This document shows positions 10,146 to 21,979 of a DNA stretch of 64,000 nt, in pieces (the first letter of the stretch is position 1; each line of letters begins with the position of its first letter). The DNA is taken from the NCBI GenBank assembly GCA_037127255.1, contig JBANSL010000008.1:3372896-3436895 (forward strand). Direction: 5' to 3'. Under the pieces are notes generated by a model, which was not told the DNA's origin, did no database searches, and was given only the letters and a program-made list of their open reading frames with translations. A program made the translations under genes and the position numbers. This stretch comes from Persicaria tinctoria. Taxonomy: Eukaryota > Streptophyta > Magnoliopsida > Caryophyllales > Polygonaceae.

Positions 10146-11613
10146 ATGGCGGCCATGCTCGAAAGAGAGCGCGAGCTTAACCTCAAGGAGACGGAGCTAT
10201 GCCTAGGCCTCCCTGGAGGTCCTGAGTTCGAGCCCTCTAAGATGACGGTCAATGGAAAGAGAGGCTTCTCTGAGACTGTCGATCTGAAGCTCAACCTCGT
10301 CCAGCCCAAGGAACTGTCTGTCGTAGATCTCAACTCTTCTTCTACTAAGAATAAATCCGCCATCCTCCCATCTTCTTCGGCCAAAGATCCCGGTGCCAAC
10401 CCTCCTTCCAAGTAAGCTCCCAAAACACTTTCTTATATATATGCATCCTAAAGTATACTTCCTTATTTTATCGATCATATAAGAACTCGAAGCTCTATAT
10501 AATTTAGGGTACAAAATCTTCACATAGTATACAAATAAGTTGCAAGAAAAAGGGTTCATGAGAATTAATATATATTGCTAAATTGTTGAGAAAAAATGAA
10601 ATATCAACATCATGTTCTTATATATAACCTCAATAGGGTAAGAACAGTATATTTCATCAAACAGACCCTAAATCGAAATCTTAAAGTATTGTATAAGAAA
10701 AATGGTTGATGAGAATTAAAACATATATATATATATTATGATTTGAATTATATATATATTTATTTATTTAATTTGTTATATATATATATATTAATGATAT
10801 ATTAATGAATATGTTAAATGTTTGTAACTTGTAACTGCAGGGCGCAAGTGGTGGGGTGGCCGCCGGTGAGGTCATACAGGAAGAACGTAATGGCAACCCA
10901 GAAGAGCGGTTGTGGCGGCGAGGAGGCGGGGGAGAAGGCGGCGGCGTTCGTGAAGGTGAGCATCGACGGGGCGCCGTACCTCAGGAAGGTGGACTTGAAA
11001 ATGTACAACAGCTACCAGCAGCTCTCCGATGCCTTAGGCAAGATGTTCAGTGCCTTCACCATGGGTATGTTACGTACGTACGAATAATTACATTATTATA
11101 CATAAATAACTATCAGATCGATCTGTTTACAGTTTACAGCGTGACAACTATTTATATGGATTAACATACATATGTACATATATATATGGATGAAAATGGA
11201 TCGAGCAGGTAGCTATGGGGCCCAAGGAATGATAGATTTCATGAACGAGAGGAAGCTGATGGATCTCCTCAACAGCTCTGAGTATGTTCCTTCATATGAA
11301 GACAAAGACGGTGATTGGATGCTTGTCGGCGATGTTCCTTGGGAGTAAGTTCTTTGCCCTAAATCGATCTCATATACCTAACGGAATGATCGATCTCATA
11401 TGTGTGATCATCTAATGTAGGATGTTTGTCGACTCCTGCAAGCGTCTGCGTATCATGAAGGGCTCAGAAGCCGCTGGACTTGGTATATACTGAGCAGATG
11501 TTGTTGTTATTATCATAATATCAGAACTTAATAATTCCAGCTTATTGACACGATTCATTTTTCTTGTGAAATCAGCCCCGCGAGCCATGGAAAAATGCAA
11601 GAATAGAAGTTGA
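10146..11613 (+). CDS. Aux/IAA auxin-response repressor (IAA7/14/16/17 clade)
   Basis: Nuclear repressor of auxin-response factors. Five exons: 10146-10411, 10841-11064, 11209-11344, 11421-11482 and 11576-11613, all GT-AG, frame kept throughout, 241 aa, the usual size. Domain I is the EAR motif LCLGLP at residues 18-23, which recruits TOPLESS co-repressors. Domain II is the degron [11 protein letters not shown] with GWPPV at 94-98, bound by TIR1/AFB receptors with auxin and leading to proteasomal destruction. The PB1 region (domains III and IV) follows: [17 protein letters not shown] carries the conserved lysine face, and [15 protein letters not shown] carries the acidic OPCA face. The C-terminus [12 protein letters not shown] matches the IAA7/14/16/17 group. 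The NGKRGF stretch near residue 37 fits the first half of a bipartite nuclear signal. The start follows a TATA box and gives a full N-terminus. All key motifs are intact. A MIR393 locus on the same window targets its degradation receptors. Confidence 0.96.
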
Positions 11614-11888
11614 AGAGCGGTTTAAGAAGAAAACATATGCAGTGTACTTACGAGCTTGCATCGAAAGGACGAGGAGGAGAAGTTTGCTCGATTGCATAGA
11701 ATGTGGCTTGATTTTTATAATTATGAAAAAGAGTGGGCTTAATTTCTAAATATTTTCAATATTTTTGGTTTTTTTTTTACCGTCGAAAGTGTCATGTGGT
11801 CTTTTTGCATTTTTAATTACCCCGTAAATATAAAATTTCTAAGAATATCAGAGGAGATCTCTACAGACATCTGTAATGGACAACAAGC

Positions 11889-11894
11889 AATAAA
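11889..11894 (+). terminator. Possible polyadenylation signal of Aux/IAA
   Basis: AATAAA lies 276 bp after the stop codon, followed by T-rich DNA. Plant poly(A) signals are loose, so this is only a candidate. Confidence 0.35.
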
Positions 11895-11899
11895 CTTTT

Positions 11900-12487
11900 C
11901 ATGTTGTCTTGTGGCTTGTTTATTGCTTCTTCTTCTTTCTTTTTTTTTCCTATTTTTTCTCCTTTTTAAATATATTTATGGGGTACTTTTTTTTTTCCTA
12001 TTTTTTTGCTCTAGTTATAATAAATTAAAAAAACCCAACTTGTGGTGATGGTGGTTGTTGTTGTTTTTAGTCTTGGTTGTCATAGTTCGTATTATTCCTT
12101 CAATTATTATTTAATCATAAAGTTAGTGCTATCATTTATATTTCATAATTAATTAATTTGCTTTCATAATTATTTATATCTTGGGCCTCCTTTGAAGATC
12201 GGTCTAGGTATTTGGTGTATGATGAGGGAACATGCCCATGTGGATGTGGATGGACATCACATTTATATCAATTTTTTAATATAATTTATGTATTCATTTA
12301 ATATATATATATATTGATTTATCTGAATTGTAACGTTTTACAAAGTAAATAATTTTAGTTTCATTATCAGTCTATTAATTTCTCAAGGCTAGTTTTTAGT
12401 CCCACCTGCATGAATGAATTATTGTATGAATGAGTGCATATGAGTATTAATGCTATAGGTCATACTCAAACTGATTTGATTATTTGG
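11900..12487. other. Intergenic DNA downstream of Aux/IAA
   Basis: T-rich tracts followed by AT-rich sequence. No gene seen. Confidence 0.5.
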
Positions 12488-12489
12488 TA

Positions 12490-12725
12490 CTCCCTCCGTT
12501 TCCTTTTAAGTGACTTTTTCAAATCATGCACGTAGTTTTAGAACGATAAAAACTATATTAAATATTAATATTTTAATAATATTTTTTAATAATATGATAC
12601 TTATCACCAATAAGTATGAGATTATCGAAAAAAATATTTTAAAAAATTATTATTTCATATAGTTTTTCACACCTTAAAAAACGTGCATGAATAGTAAAAC
12701 GACAATTAAAAGGAAACGGAGGGAG
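12490..12725. mobile_element. Stowaway-like MITE, family B
   Basis: Starts CTCCCTCCGTTTCCTTTTAA and ends with TTAAAAGGAAACGGAGGGAG, with TA flanks at 12488-12489 and 12726-12727. Length is 236 bp. The interior contains paired AAATCATGCACGTAGTTTTA and ACGTGCATGAATAGT segments. It is the same family as the element at 40409 but in the opposite orientation. Confidence 0.9.
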
Positions 12726-12727
12726 TA

Positions 12728-13680
12728 TTCATCTTTCAAGATAGTTAAAGTGATATATATTTTCTTGAATTGAAAAAAAAAATGTAACTATTCATTTAAA
12801 AATAATTGAGGGTTTAATTTTATCGTGAAGTAAAACATATTTAAACGAGAGGTTAAAATCAGGCTCTCGTCTCGATGGAAAAAGACTGTCTATATTCGTC
12901 CCTCTAGAGCGAGGTGAGAATGTGAGATGCAAGAGTCTCCTTTACTTAGAGGTTTTGCATTTAGACATTGTGAATAAACAAAAAATTACATATGTTATTT
13001 ATAGAGAAAAATTACTCAAAAAATATTCTCAAGTATTATTTATAGAGAAAATAAAATTACAAGGTCAATTTTTTTTTAATTAAAGATTCGAGATCAGGCA
13101 AGTCTTATTCTCGAGGGGCGAACGAGTCGACGGGTGAAAACCGCTTAAACATACAATACAAACATAAAACATGCACAGTGAAAGCAAGCGGAATGCTGCA
13201 GAAATAAACTCTAAAAAGACGACGTAAACAGAACAACACCTAATAAGTTGAGGACGCCGGCGAAAAACGAAGTCAAGCACCACCGAACAGTAGCACCGGG
13301 GGTCAACAGTACTGCAGGAATTTAACTCATGTGGGTCGAAGGTTAAATATTCAATGATAAATTATAATAATATAGTTTAGTAATTAAGAATGATATATAC
13401 TATGATTAATTAGAACTGAGGCTTGCTTTAAGGGTAGGGTAGTGACCATTACAAGAGGGGGCAGGGATTACAGGTTAGATGCTCTTCATCATCATGTCAG
13501 ATGGAGTTACTTAATTTGGTGGGCATATTACACCATTCTTAAGCATTTTGCAGTATCCTTTAATTCTATGGGATCACTAAAAATTTAGAGGGAATAAAAT
13601 TAAGAACACTTGCATACTTTATAATAATGTAATCAATGCAGTTGATTTAATAAAAATAATGGGATGGGTTAAAAAAGCAC
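12728..13680. other. Intergenic DNA
   Basis: No gene recognised. A GAGGTTAAAATCAGGCTCTCG segment and G+C-richer DNA at 13080-13330 suggest transposon debris, but no boundaries are visible. Confidence 0.4.
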
Positions 13681-14090
13681 ACATATTTTTTTGGATATTC
13701 TATTCGCACGGCAAAATATAGTCACCCAAACAGTATCGGTGCAGACTTCATGGTTCGGTAAGCTTAGAGTTGGTGCCGCGCTTCCTAGGTCGGTGTTATG
13801 AATGCAGACACAGACTTTTCAGGTCGGTGAGTCAGTGTTAGACCTGAGAAGTCTGTGTTACACGTGCCAACACAGGCTTCCCATGTCAGTGAGACGGGAT
13901 GTGTACAATCCGACCAGGAATCTTGCAGGCGAAGCTTGCAGCTAACGTTCACCTATGGTTCTTAATATCAATTTAGTAAGTCGGTATCGGCTCTTTTGTT
14001 GTCGTCTCCGGTCAACTATGTCGTTGAATTAAAAGGCGACTTCTGAAGTCGGCGACGGTACCATACCGATGACGAGAAAATGGCCGTGTA
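13681..14090. repeat. Repeated GTCGGTG/CAGACTT motif block, transposon subterminal type
   Basis: Variants of GGTCGGTG, CAGACTTC and its complement GAAGTCTG recur in both orientations within 400 bp. Such motif arrays are usual near the ends of CACTA-type elements. No terminal inverted repeat was identified, so the element is unassigned. Confidence 0.4.
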
Positions 14091-15047
14091 TGTAACAACA
14101 AGAGACCAACCAAATGAGTAATGACCCATGTTTTTATATTTTAGAGACAAAAATATGTAATATATTTTTGTTGGAATTGAAATTGAAAATTGAAATGAAG
14201 AAATTAGGAGACAAGTGGGGATTGTTTACAAAGGAAGAGGGTACATTACAAGTTGGAAGTAGTTGTATTTTGATACTTAGAACATGTAGATGCCCCATTT
14301 GTCCATACACTCCTCCAAACTCCAACTTGGCTTTGCTTCCTCTCCAACTTTCCCAATCTCAATTGAGATACCAATCATTTCATGTGTGATATATGTAATT
14401 AATGTTATTCCATTTCAAAGTCTCTCAAAACTTTATATTTATTTATTTTGCCCATGTCCCCAATTTATAGGTGTCCTTCAACTATTAAATTCTTTGATGC
14501 AATGTATTTAATTGTTTATATAATAGGCGAACTTATAACGAACTTGCCGTATATGAGATATGGATACGGTAAAACATAGGGATACTAAAGTTTAAAAAAA
14601 AACATAGGACACGAATACAGTCAAGAAATTAGCTAAAAATTTATATTTCCTGACCCAAAACAATAGTATCAATACTCTAATGATAAGTTTGTGATTGCAT
14701 TTTACATTAAATATACCAATTAAAATAATGTTTTAATAAATTTAACCATAAATTTGAAATCAAGATCAAATGATACGCTAGATATGCGCGGGTAATAAAA
14801 CTAGTATAGTCTAAATCTTAACAAAAAATCTATATAAAGAGGGTTATAGAAGAAGAGACAAATGTATTCAAGTATCGTCGTATCGTATGATGACCAAGTG
14901 TTGGAAACGAATGTGACCCAACAGCTTCAAACTATATTTATTGGGCCTATGGATTTGATAGGCTTTAACCGAAGTTGCGATGGGCTTTGTATGTCTAAAG
15001 GCTGGCCCATTTTATTTGATAGGATGTGGCAAAATATGGATTGGGCC
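14091..15047. other. Intergenic DNA left of the Mutator-like element
   Basis: Open frames of 60-103 codons are present on both strands but none resembles a known protein. No RNA gene recognised. Confidence 0.45.
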
Positions 15048-16204
15048 CAAATATTACGGAGCAAATCTTGTACCCCAATTTCCGGCCCCACAACCCCGTC
15101 CCGAAAATATTTTACCTCTAAATTAACAGTAAAAAAATATACGAAAATTTCGCGAGGTACCCTCGTGGTATGACAATTTTCACGGGGTATACAAAAGATT
15201 TACATATTTTACATGATACCCCTGACGTTTAAAACTAATTCACGTCGCGCCCTTCTACCGTTAATTTGGACAGAGTTGCAACTCTCCGTTAGTTTTTATT
15301 AGAAGAAAAAAAAGAAAAGAAAGAAAGACGCTGGTCGAGCAGGAGAGGAACGAAGGCTTCGTGGGCGGCTTTGATGGCGAACTGAGAGGAAGACAGTTGC
15401 AGAACCGAGCCACTGGAGAGAAACCGGAGGCGATTCAGGCGACTGGTGAGAGACTGAAGGAAAGAGGAACGAAGGCTTCCATTCGCATTCAATAAAATCC
15501 CATTCACCTCTCCTCATTGCTCTACGAACGAACGAGGACGAAGGCAACGCGAAGGATAGGGACCAACCTGTAATCGGGCAGGTCGACGCCGGCGAAGGAG
15601 CCCTTCGACTGAGCATAATCGGGTGACCAACCTGTAATCGGGCAGAAAGGAGCGACTGTCAAAGGTATGTACGCCCTGTATCTTATTCGAAAATTAGGGT
15701 TTCGAATTGGGGGTTGTTAATATTTGATTTTTATTAGGAGTACTATAATTTGTGTTTGTTGGTAATTGATCGGTTGAAAGTTGAAACTCATACTGATTTT
15801 GGTTTCCATGTCTCATACTGAGTTCAGTTTCCACGTCTCACAGTAATTGATTTGTTGGTAATTGATCTGTTGAAATCCATACTGATTGCAATTGTAGTCA
15901 ATTGATCTGCTAGGAATTTTAGTCAATTACCCATACTCATATTGAAACTTGAAACTCATACTGATGAAATTTGTTTCCTTTTAGACTTCTGTTGCAATGG
16001 TGAATTTTTGTTTACACTTAACTTTTGTTTTCACTTTACTTTGTTGGATGGTTGGGGAGTGTGGAATGTACCAACAATCCAACACAGGGTGGAATGGGAG
16101 AAAAAAACAGGAATGCAAATAAGAAATAACAGTACTTCAAAATATGTTTATAGCCAATTTCATGCCTTCATGGCTCCAAAGTTTTAATATTTTAACTTAC
16201 CGTC

Positions 16205-16260
16205 CAATAGGTGAAGAACCTAGGAGAATTGTCCCCAAACAACGCAGGACTTACATGAAA
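16205..16260 (-). pseudogene. Neprosin-domain exon remnant 2
   Basis: The minus strand reads VSPALFGDNSPRFFTYWT, followed by a clean GTAAGT donor. This is the conserved neprosin (formerly DUF239) motif found in plant secreted glutamic-type peptidases and their relatives. The expected acceptor AG just upstream reads AT, so splicing to the other remnant is probably lost. Confidence 0.7.
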
Positions 16261-16489
16261 GTATGAGTTAAAAAACTTGTTAACTTGTGAACCAAACATC
16301 AGAATATAAGGTGGATTTTTAGAAAGAAAAAGCCCTTTAGAGTTTTGAGAACAAATGTAGTATAGTAGTATTTGCATTCGTTGATGAAAGAGAGTGCCAT
16401 TTACATGGTGATCTTGATGGGTTATTTGATTTTATTATCATTCTTTTTAATTTGCGTAAAACATCTCTGTTGTTCTGAGATAAAATCTT

Positions 16490-16670
16490 ATTGATGAGAA
16501 TATCGGGGATACTTGCCTGCCAGCCGGCTTCAACGGTATTAAGGTCATTGCCAAATGAACCGGAGATGACCCAAATTTAGGATAAGATAAGGAGAATTCA
16601 TTTGCATCAGTTACTCCAGGTGCCCATACATTTATGTTGGTCTTTGCCCATACATTTATGAACTTGAAGC
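16490..16670 (-). pseudogene. Neprosin-domain exon remnant 1
   Basis: The minus strand reads FINVWAPGVTDANEFSLSY and then, after a frame change near 16570, QIWVISGSFGNDLNTVEAGW. Both segments are consecutive parts of the neprosin domain. The frameshift breaks the reading frame. The exon order and orientation relative to remnant 2 are those of a genuine gene, so a genomic piece with introns was captured by the Mutator-like element. Confidence 0.75.
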
Positions 16671-16680
16671 TTATCAAATA

Positions 16681-16746
16681 GTCTATTAGCTCAAACGGTA
16701 GAGCATGTGTTTATGCACAAGATGTGGGTTCAACTCCTACATAGAC
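16681..16746 (+). ncRNA. tRNA-like sequence A
   Basis: A cloverleaf can be drawn: six-pair acceptor stem GTCTAT/ATAGAC, D arm GCTC/GAGC, a hairpin TGTG-TTTATG-CACA in the anticodon position, and T arm GTGGG-TTCAACT-CCTAC with one G-T pair. Box A (TTAGCTCAAACGG) and box B (GGTTCAACTCC) fit RNA polymerase III internal promoters. The acceptor is one pair short and the anticodon loop is short, so it is not a standard tRNA. No T-run terminator of four or more follows closely. Confidence 0.5.
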
Positions 16747-16941
16747 TAATATAATGATTTGGACTTGTTACAAACCTATAGTTCAAAAGCTGAACATACA
16801 AAGTTACAAGCTCATAAATTCAGCTTATGAAATATATGTTCTTTTTCATTATATATACTACAAGAAAAAAAATATGTTCCAGCTCTGACATATAATTAGA
16901 TAGATACTTAGATTACTTAAATGGTTCATGAATTCAACAAA

Positions 16942-17009
16942 GCCTATGTGGGATTCGAACCCACGTCTTTGTGCATTAGCACTTTGCTCTCCCATTTGAG
17001 CTAATAGGC
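16942..17009 (-). ncRNA. tRNA-like sequence B, facing copy A
   Basis: On the minus strand the acceptor GCCTAT/ATAGGC, D arm GCTC/GAGC, hairpin GTGC-TAAT-GCAC and a perfect T arm GTGGG-TTCGAAT-CCCAC fold as a tRNA-like cloverleaf. Box B (GGTTCGAATCC) matches the consensus. It is a diverged copy of sequence A, pointing toward it across 195 bp. The C-G pair at acceptor position 2 is T-A in copy A, a paired change. The GTGCTAAT core recalls plant tRNA-Ile(AAT), but the loop is short, so decoding function is unlikely. Confidence 0.55.
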
Positions 17010-17999
17010 TAAAATACTTTGATAACAAAAAAAAAGCAAATATCTTATATTCAAGTCTGATAAACCTACTTGAGAGTGTTGTATCTTTTTTGTACTGAAG
17101 AAAAAGAAGCAAATATTTTTTATTAAGATCATCCGGTAATCATTTCACATACCGAAAAATTTGGTTCACTATCAAGATAACCCCATGACTAAACCCATAA
17201 GAAACTCAAATTTCCAATTTGATAAACTAATTTGATGGGTCTGTTGAGCTTCAAAAACCCACCTTATTCGCCTCCAGCAAATAATTCAAACACAAAAAAT
17301 TCACAATCAGGTTTATCAAGCTAACAATGCCCTCAAATAATGATGCAAATTCACAGTTGGGAAATTATTCAAGCACACAAATTCACAATAGAGAGCTGAA
17401 CAAAAATCTGCAAGGAATAACAGATGTGTTGAGGCCAGTGAATTGAGAATTGAGTAACAATTAGGAAATCACTGTAATTGGCCAATTGTAACCTAAATTC
17501 CAATCCCCATCCATCCATCTAAATTCCTAAACTCAAAATCAAACTCGAACTTGAAATCAAATCTATCTAGATTCCAATCCCCATCCATCTAAATTCCACA
17601 TTCAAATTCACAAACTCAATCCCCAATTCGAAACCCTAATTTTTGGGAATTTTCAAAATCGACTTACCTTCTCCACCCAACTCCGTCCAGGGGGCACAAG
17701 TTTGCTAAAGGATTTCGTTGAGCCATCAATGTCGGATTACGCTATGACGAAGACAGATCCAGAGGCGTCGATGCCGCGATCATGCCGGAAAAGCTACTCC
17801 ACTGGATTCTCGAACTCTGCAAGTTTCGAGATATGATGATCCGAAGCCATGTGGAAACATTTTTTTAATGTTAATTTAGAGGTAAAATATGTTATAATAA
17901 GCATGTAGAATCTAAATATGTTTTTTTAATGTTAATTTAGAGGTAAAATATTTTCGTGGAACGCGAAATTGGGACAGAGGATTTGCTCCGCAAATATTA

Positions 18000-18690
18000 T
18001 AGGTCTCCTTTAAAGGGTCAACCCTTCAACTCACTACCATAACCACTTTACTACTTGTGCTTGGTTATTCAATTATGAAGTTTCATATAAAGGACAATCA
18101 ACCATATTGAGAAAATAAATCTCTAATTGAGTGAATTAACCATTATATGTGTCATACATAGAGATCGTGTAATGAGTGAATTAGTCGTTAAAGTAGTAAA
18201 ATATCTTGATAATCATATGAAGTGTACTTACCTCAAAGTTTTAGATTTCCTATTAAAGTAAAATTAGACAACTAACTAAAAAAAAATGAGACAGTTATGG
18301 AGTTTTTCCTATATTTTTTGGATCATGACGACCCAAAAAAAAAAGTCATAAAAATTGGTGAAACAATAATGTCGGAAAGAGACCTACTTCGCCGCCCAAG
18401 TCCAAGAATCAAATGAATACAAATACAATCAGTACAAACAGAAACCCAGAAACGAATTACCAACCCCCCCGATCGAATCATCATTAATTTTAACTTTTAA
18501 AACTCGCCGCCCATTTGACTTTCCTCCTTGTTCCTCGCATCTTCTTCCCCCCCTTTTCATCACCATGTAGTCCCATTTACAGCTCAAGCTCATCGATTCT
18601 CCCCGGATACTGCAGTAGTTCAATCCTAAGTCCTAACAGCTAAAGACTCAATCTTTATGCTTCAATTTTCCGGATTCAATCTTTAGTATT
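18000..18690. other. Intergenic DNA and 5' flank of MRS2 copy 1
   Basis: No other gene. CT-rich DNA at 18480-18640 probably contains the MRS2 promoter or 5' UTR. Homology with the flank of the second copy starts at about 18693. Confidence 0.4.
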
Positions 18691-18692
18691 AA

Positions 18693-21600
18693 GTATTACT
18701 GTGTTCTTGATTGCTGCAATTTGGGGGGAATTGGGAATGGTAAAGGAAGATGGGGCGAGAAGGGCACATCGTTCCAATGGAGACTCCGACCCCAACCCAA
18801 TTGGTTCAGAAAAAGAAGGGTTCGGATTCGCGAAATTGGATCTTGCTCGATTCCTCGGGTAGGAGCTCCACACTTGAGAACGTTGACAAATACGCCATCT
18901 TGCACCGTGTTCATATCCACGCCCGCGACCTCCGCATCCTCGATCCCTTGCTCTCTTACCCTTCCGCCATTTTGGGCCGTGAGAGGGCCATTGTCCTCAA
19001 TTTGGAGGTGATTTTTAGTGTTTTTTTTTTGGGGGTTCTTTGGTGTTTTCAGTTTGACTTGGATGATTGATTGTGTTTGTGGGTTTTGCCATGCTTTCAA
19101 TCTTCTTTGGTCGGTGTTGGGGTTTTGATGCAGCACATCAAGGCAATTATCACTGCTGACGAGGTAATCCATATGTTTCCCCTTTTGAAAAGCTTTTGCT
19201 TGATGTCTAAAATTGTTACTGACTTAATGTCTTAAAGATATACTCCGAAAGACCCTAGATGAAATGTAACTTGACAGGAGCTGTATATGTTACTTTGATT
19301 GAATAATTCTGTGTGGATTTTGTAGTTATTGAAGGTTAGAATCTGGTTTCTGAATTCTAATATCTTGAGATCATAAAGTTGGTATTTATATGGATTCGTT
19401 TAGGTCCTTCTTAGGGATCCGTCTCATGAGAATGTAATCCCGGTTGTTGAGGAACTCCGGAGGAGATTGCCTGAATTGAGTCAAGATCAGGGTGGTGTGA
19501 AAGATTCAAGAGGGCATGATGACGAAGAAGAGGGTACATGACTTCGATCATTCATCCTAGCTATTAAGAAACATGTTTTGCAATCTATTTAACACACTGG
19601 TACAATTTTTCTGCACATTTATAGAATCTCCATTTGAATTTCGGGCTCTTGAAGTTGCGTTGGAGGCCATCTGTAGCTTTCTTGCCGCACGCACAACTGA
19701 ACTGGAGGCTGATGCTTATCCTGCCTTAGATGAGCTTACCTCTAAGGTTGGTCTTGGTTGTTCATCTTTCTCCAGTTCTTTAATTGCTTCTGTTTTGTAT
19801 CTTGTTGGTTCTTAGAGAAAGTGCTTGATGCCTTGATCAGGCTTCAAATAATCAACTGGTAAGTGGTAGCTTAACAAGCAGTGGATAGTCAAATTTAGGA
19901 CCTAGAAATGGTGATCACAATTAGACCTCAATGAACTAGTGATGATATTTTGTTTGCCTCACTTTTATACATCAAAGCATTTTGAATTGTTTTGTAATCT
20001 GCAGATTAGTAGCCGAAACTTGGATAGGGTTCGGAAATTGAAGAGTGCAATGACACGGCTGACTGCTCGTGTTCAAAAGGTATTTCTCTGTATTTTTAAC
20101 AGTAAAGAGTGATTGTTTTCATTTCCTTAATGAACGATGTACAATTTGGAAATTTTGGCGAGTTCAAAAAGACAAATCAAATATCATCAAGGAATTACAT
20201 TGTTTCTGAGGATGGAGGAGAAGGGTTCCCTAATGGCTTGGCTGATGACATAGCAGTATAGCACAGTAAGGCGAAGCACACTTTTTTAAAACGTTACGGT
20301 CATATGGTGGCAATAAGGGTCACTGATATTTTTTCGGATCAAATATTGGATTCTAAATCTTACATTTCAGCTCAGCTAATATTCTCCAGTTAAGCTTTTA
20401 TACGAATTTCTGTATGTTGCTGACTATAGCTGGTTGCAGGTGAGAGATGAGCTGGAACAACTTCTTGATGACGATGATGATATGGCTGACTTGTATTTAT
20501 CTAGAAAGTTGGCTGGTTTCGCATCCCCAACTAGCGCTTCTGGTGCTGCCAACTGGTTCCCTAATTCACCTACAATCGGCTCCAGGATAGCGAGAGGGAG
20601 TAGGGCAAGCATGGTCACTACCAAAGAAGATAATGATGTCGAAGAGCTTGAGATGTTACTAGAGGTTGTTATGCTATGCCTGCCTAAACTCAAAGAATTG
20701 TTCTAAAAAACTTGCTTCTTTAACTGTTTAATGTCTTTTTCAGGCCTACTTCATGCAGATAGACAGCGTTTTAAACAAATTAACAGCGGTATATATGTGC
20801 AAAAACTTCTCTGCAATCTTTCTGATCGTTGAATTCGTTTCTTACACGCACCCAACTGACAAGAACGTGTTTTGTAGCTTCGAGAATATATTGATGATAC
20901 CGAGGATTACATCAACATTCAGGTAAGCAGCAGGCTACCTAACTCAAACTCACAGCTAGCATACGAAACTTCTTACACAGTTCACTTCCTATCAATGCAC
21001 AATTGTTAATGGCGTGTTTCTGTTGCAGCTTGACAATCATCGAAATCAGTTGATTCAGGTAAGGATCCTTTCAGTAGAGATAAAAAAAACGATTCATAAA
21101 TCAGATTATGCAATTTGTTTCTTATTTGTTTCCTGCCTCTTTTTTTTTTACCAGTTGGAGCTTTTCCTAAGTTCAGGAACTGTCTGCATATCCGTCTACG
21201 CGTTAGTTACTGGAATTTTCGGGATGAACATACCCTACACTTGGATGAGTGACCACAATTTCGTTTTCAAATGGGTATGTTGTTTCTTTCAATTGATGGA
21301 CAACCGCGATCAAGCTCAAACCGTAATTTTTAATAGATTTCTGTCATTTCCATGGTTACATAGGTGGTCATTGGCTCAGGGTTATTCTGCGCTGTCTTGT
21401 TCGTGTTGATTATGTCCTATGCTCGCTACAAGGGCCTTGTCGGATCATGAAAGTATGTACATAATGAAGCTTGTGAATGGCGTTACACGCATCAGAATAG
21501 CCAGGCCGTAACCAGTGCCATACTGCCAACTTGGACCAACTCCTCCGATCCTTACACACAATGTCTTTCAGTTATTGCTGATGATGGGAATCAACTGTTT

Positions 21601-21730
21601 GTGAAAAACAACAGTTGAGAATGTGCTTGTATCAATACTATATAGAAATCATGGATTTGATTTCCCCTTCGTGCTAAGAACTTGCTTTATTAATAAGAGC
21701 AAGAGAGGTTTCCATTAGTAGCAAAAGGGT
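18693..21730 (+). repeat. Tandem duplication unit 1 (MRS2)
   Basis: Exons, introns and flanks match 25721-30090. Homology begins about 57 bp before the ATG (TATTACTGTG) and runs to CCATTAGTAGCAAAAGGGTATG after the 3' UTR. Introns are also highly similar, indicating a relatively recent segmental duplication. Confidence 0.85.
18750..21450 (+). CDS. MRS2-2: MRS2/CorA-type magnesium transporter, tandem copy 1
   Basis: Membrane Mg2+ channel subunit of the CorA/MRS2/MGT family. Eleven exons: 18750-19007, 19134-19163, 19404-19533, 19625-19746, 20005-20079, 20440-20664, 20744-20788, 20878-20922, 21029-21058, 21155-21274, 21364-21450. All splice sites are GT-AG and the frame holds, giving 388 aa. The N-terminal soluble part ([19 protein letters not shown]) and the long helical region ([20 protein letters not shown], acidic [16 protein letters not shown]) are typical. 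Two membrane segments lie at about 323-343 and 361-379, with the hallmark GMN selectivity motif at 343-345 (FGMNIPYTW). The C-terminus [10 protein letters not shown] matches the MRS2-2 (MGT9) type as I know it. No N-terminal transit signal is obvious. The start gives the normal family N-terminus. An almost identical copy follows at 25780. Confidence 0.95.
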
Positions 21731-21739
21731 ATGTTTTTT

Positions 21740-21971
21740 TTTTTTTTTTGATTAGGTAAGAATTCGGGTAGGATCTTAAATTGACACTGTTCTCGGATAC
21801 TACTTGTCGGTCTTAACGGGTGCTTCCACATGGACTGAAATTTGCCCTCTTTGCAACAAACCATCAAGATTCACCGCCTATTGGTGTAATCTTTTATCCG
21901 TCGATTTGGCTCGGTTGACATATGAGGGTCCTGCATTCTCCTTTTTGCCTTCTCCGAGCTCATTACCCATA
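21740..21971. other. Short intergenic spacer
   Basis: Unique-looking sequence after the duplicated unit with no gene recognised. Confidence 0.4.
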
Positions 21972-21979
21972 CTTGGAAG

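Larger units (their letters stand above)
15057..17990. mobile_element. Mutator-like element (2.9 kb) carrying host gene fragments
   Basis: The left end CGGAGCAAATC matches the right end GATTTGCTCCG in reverse complement. A second matched segment, GAAAATATTTTACCTCTAA at the left against TTAGAGGTAAAATATTTTCG at the right, extends the inverted repeat to about 80 bp with a small insertion. The 9-bp sequence CAAATATTA flanks the element exactly (15048-15056 and 17991-17999), the TSD length of the Mutator superfamily. No MURA transposase is visible, so it is non-autonomous. It holds GC-rich, gene-like ends (15.3-15.66 and 17.69-17.85 kb), neprosin-type exon remnants (16.2-16.67 kb) and two tRNA-like sequences. 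This fits a Pack-MULE. Confidence 0.85.

Noticed and set aside
15289..15616. Overlapping minus-strand frames of 72 and 105 codons
   Set aside because: GC-rich low-complexity sequence inside the Mutator-like element with no domain.
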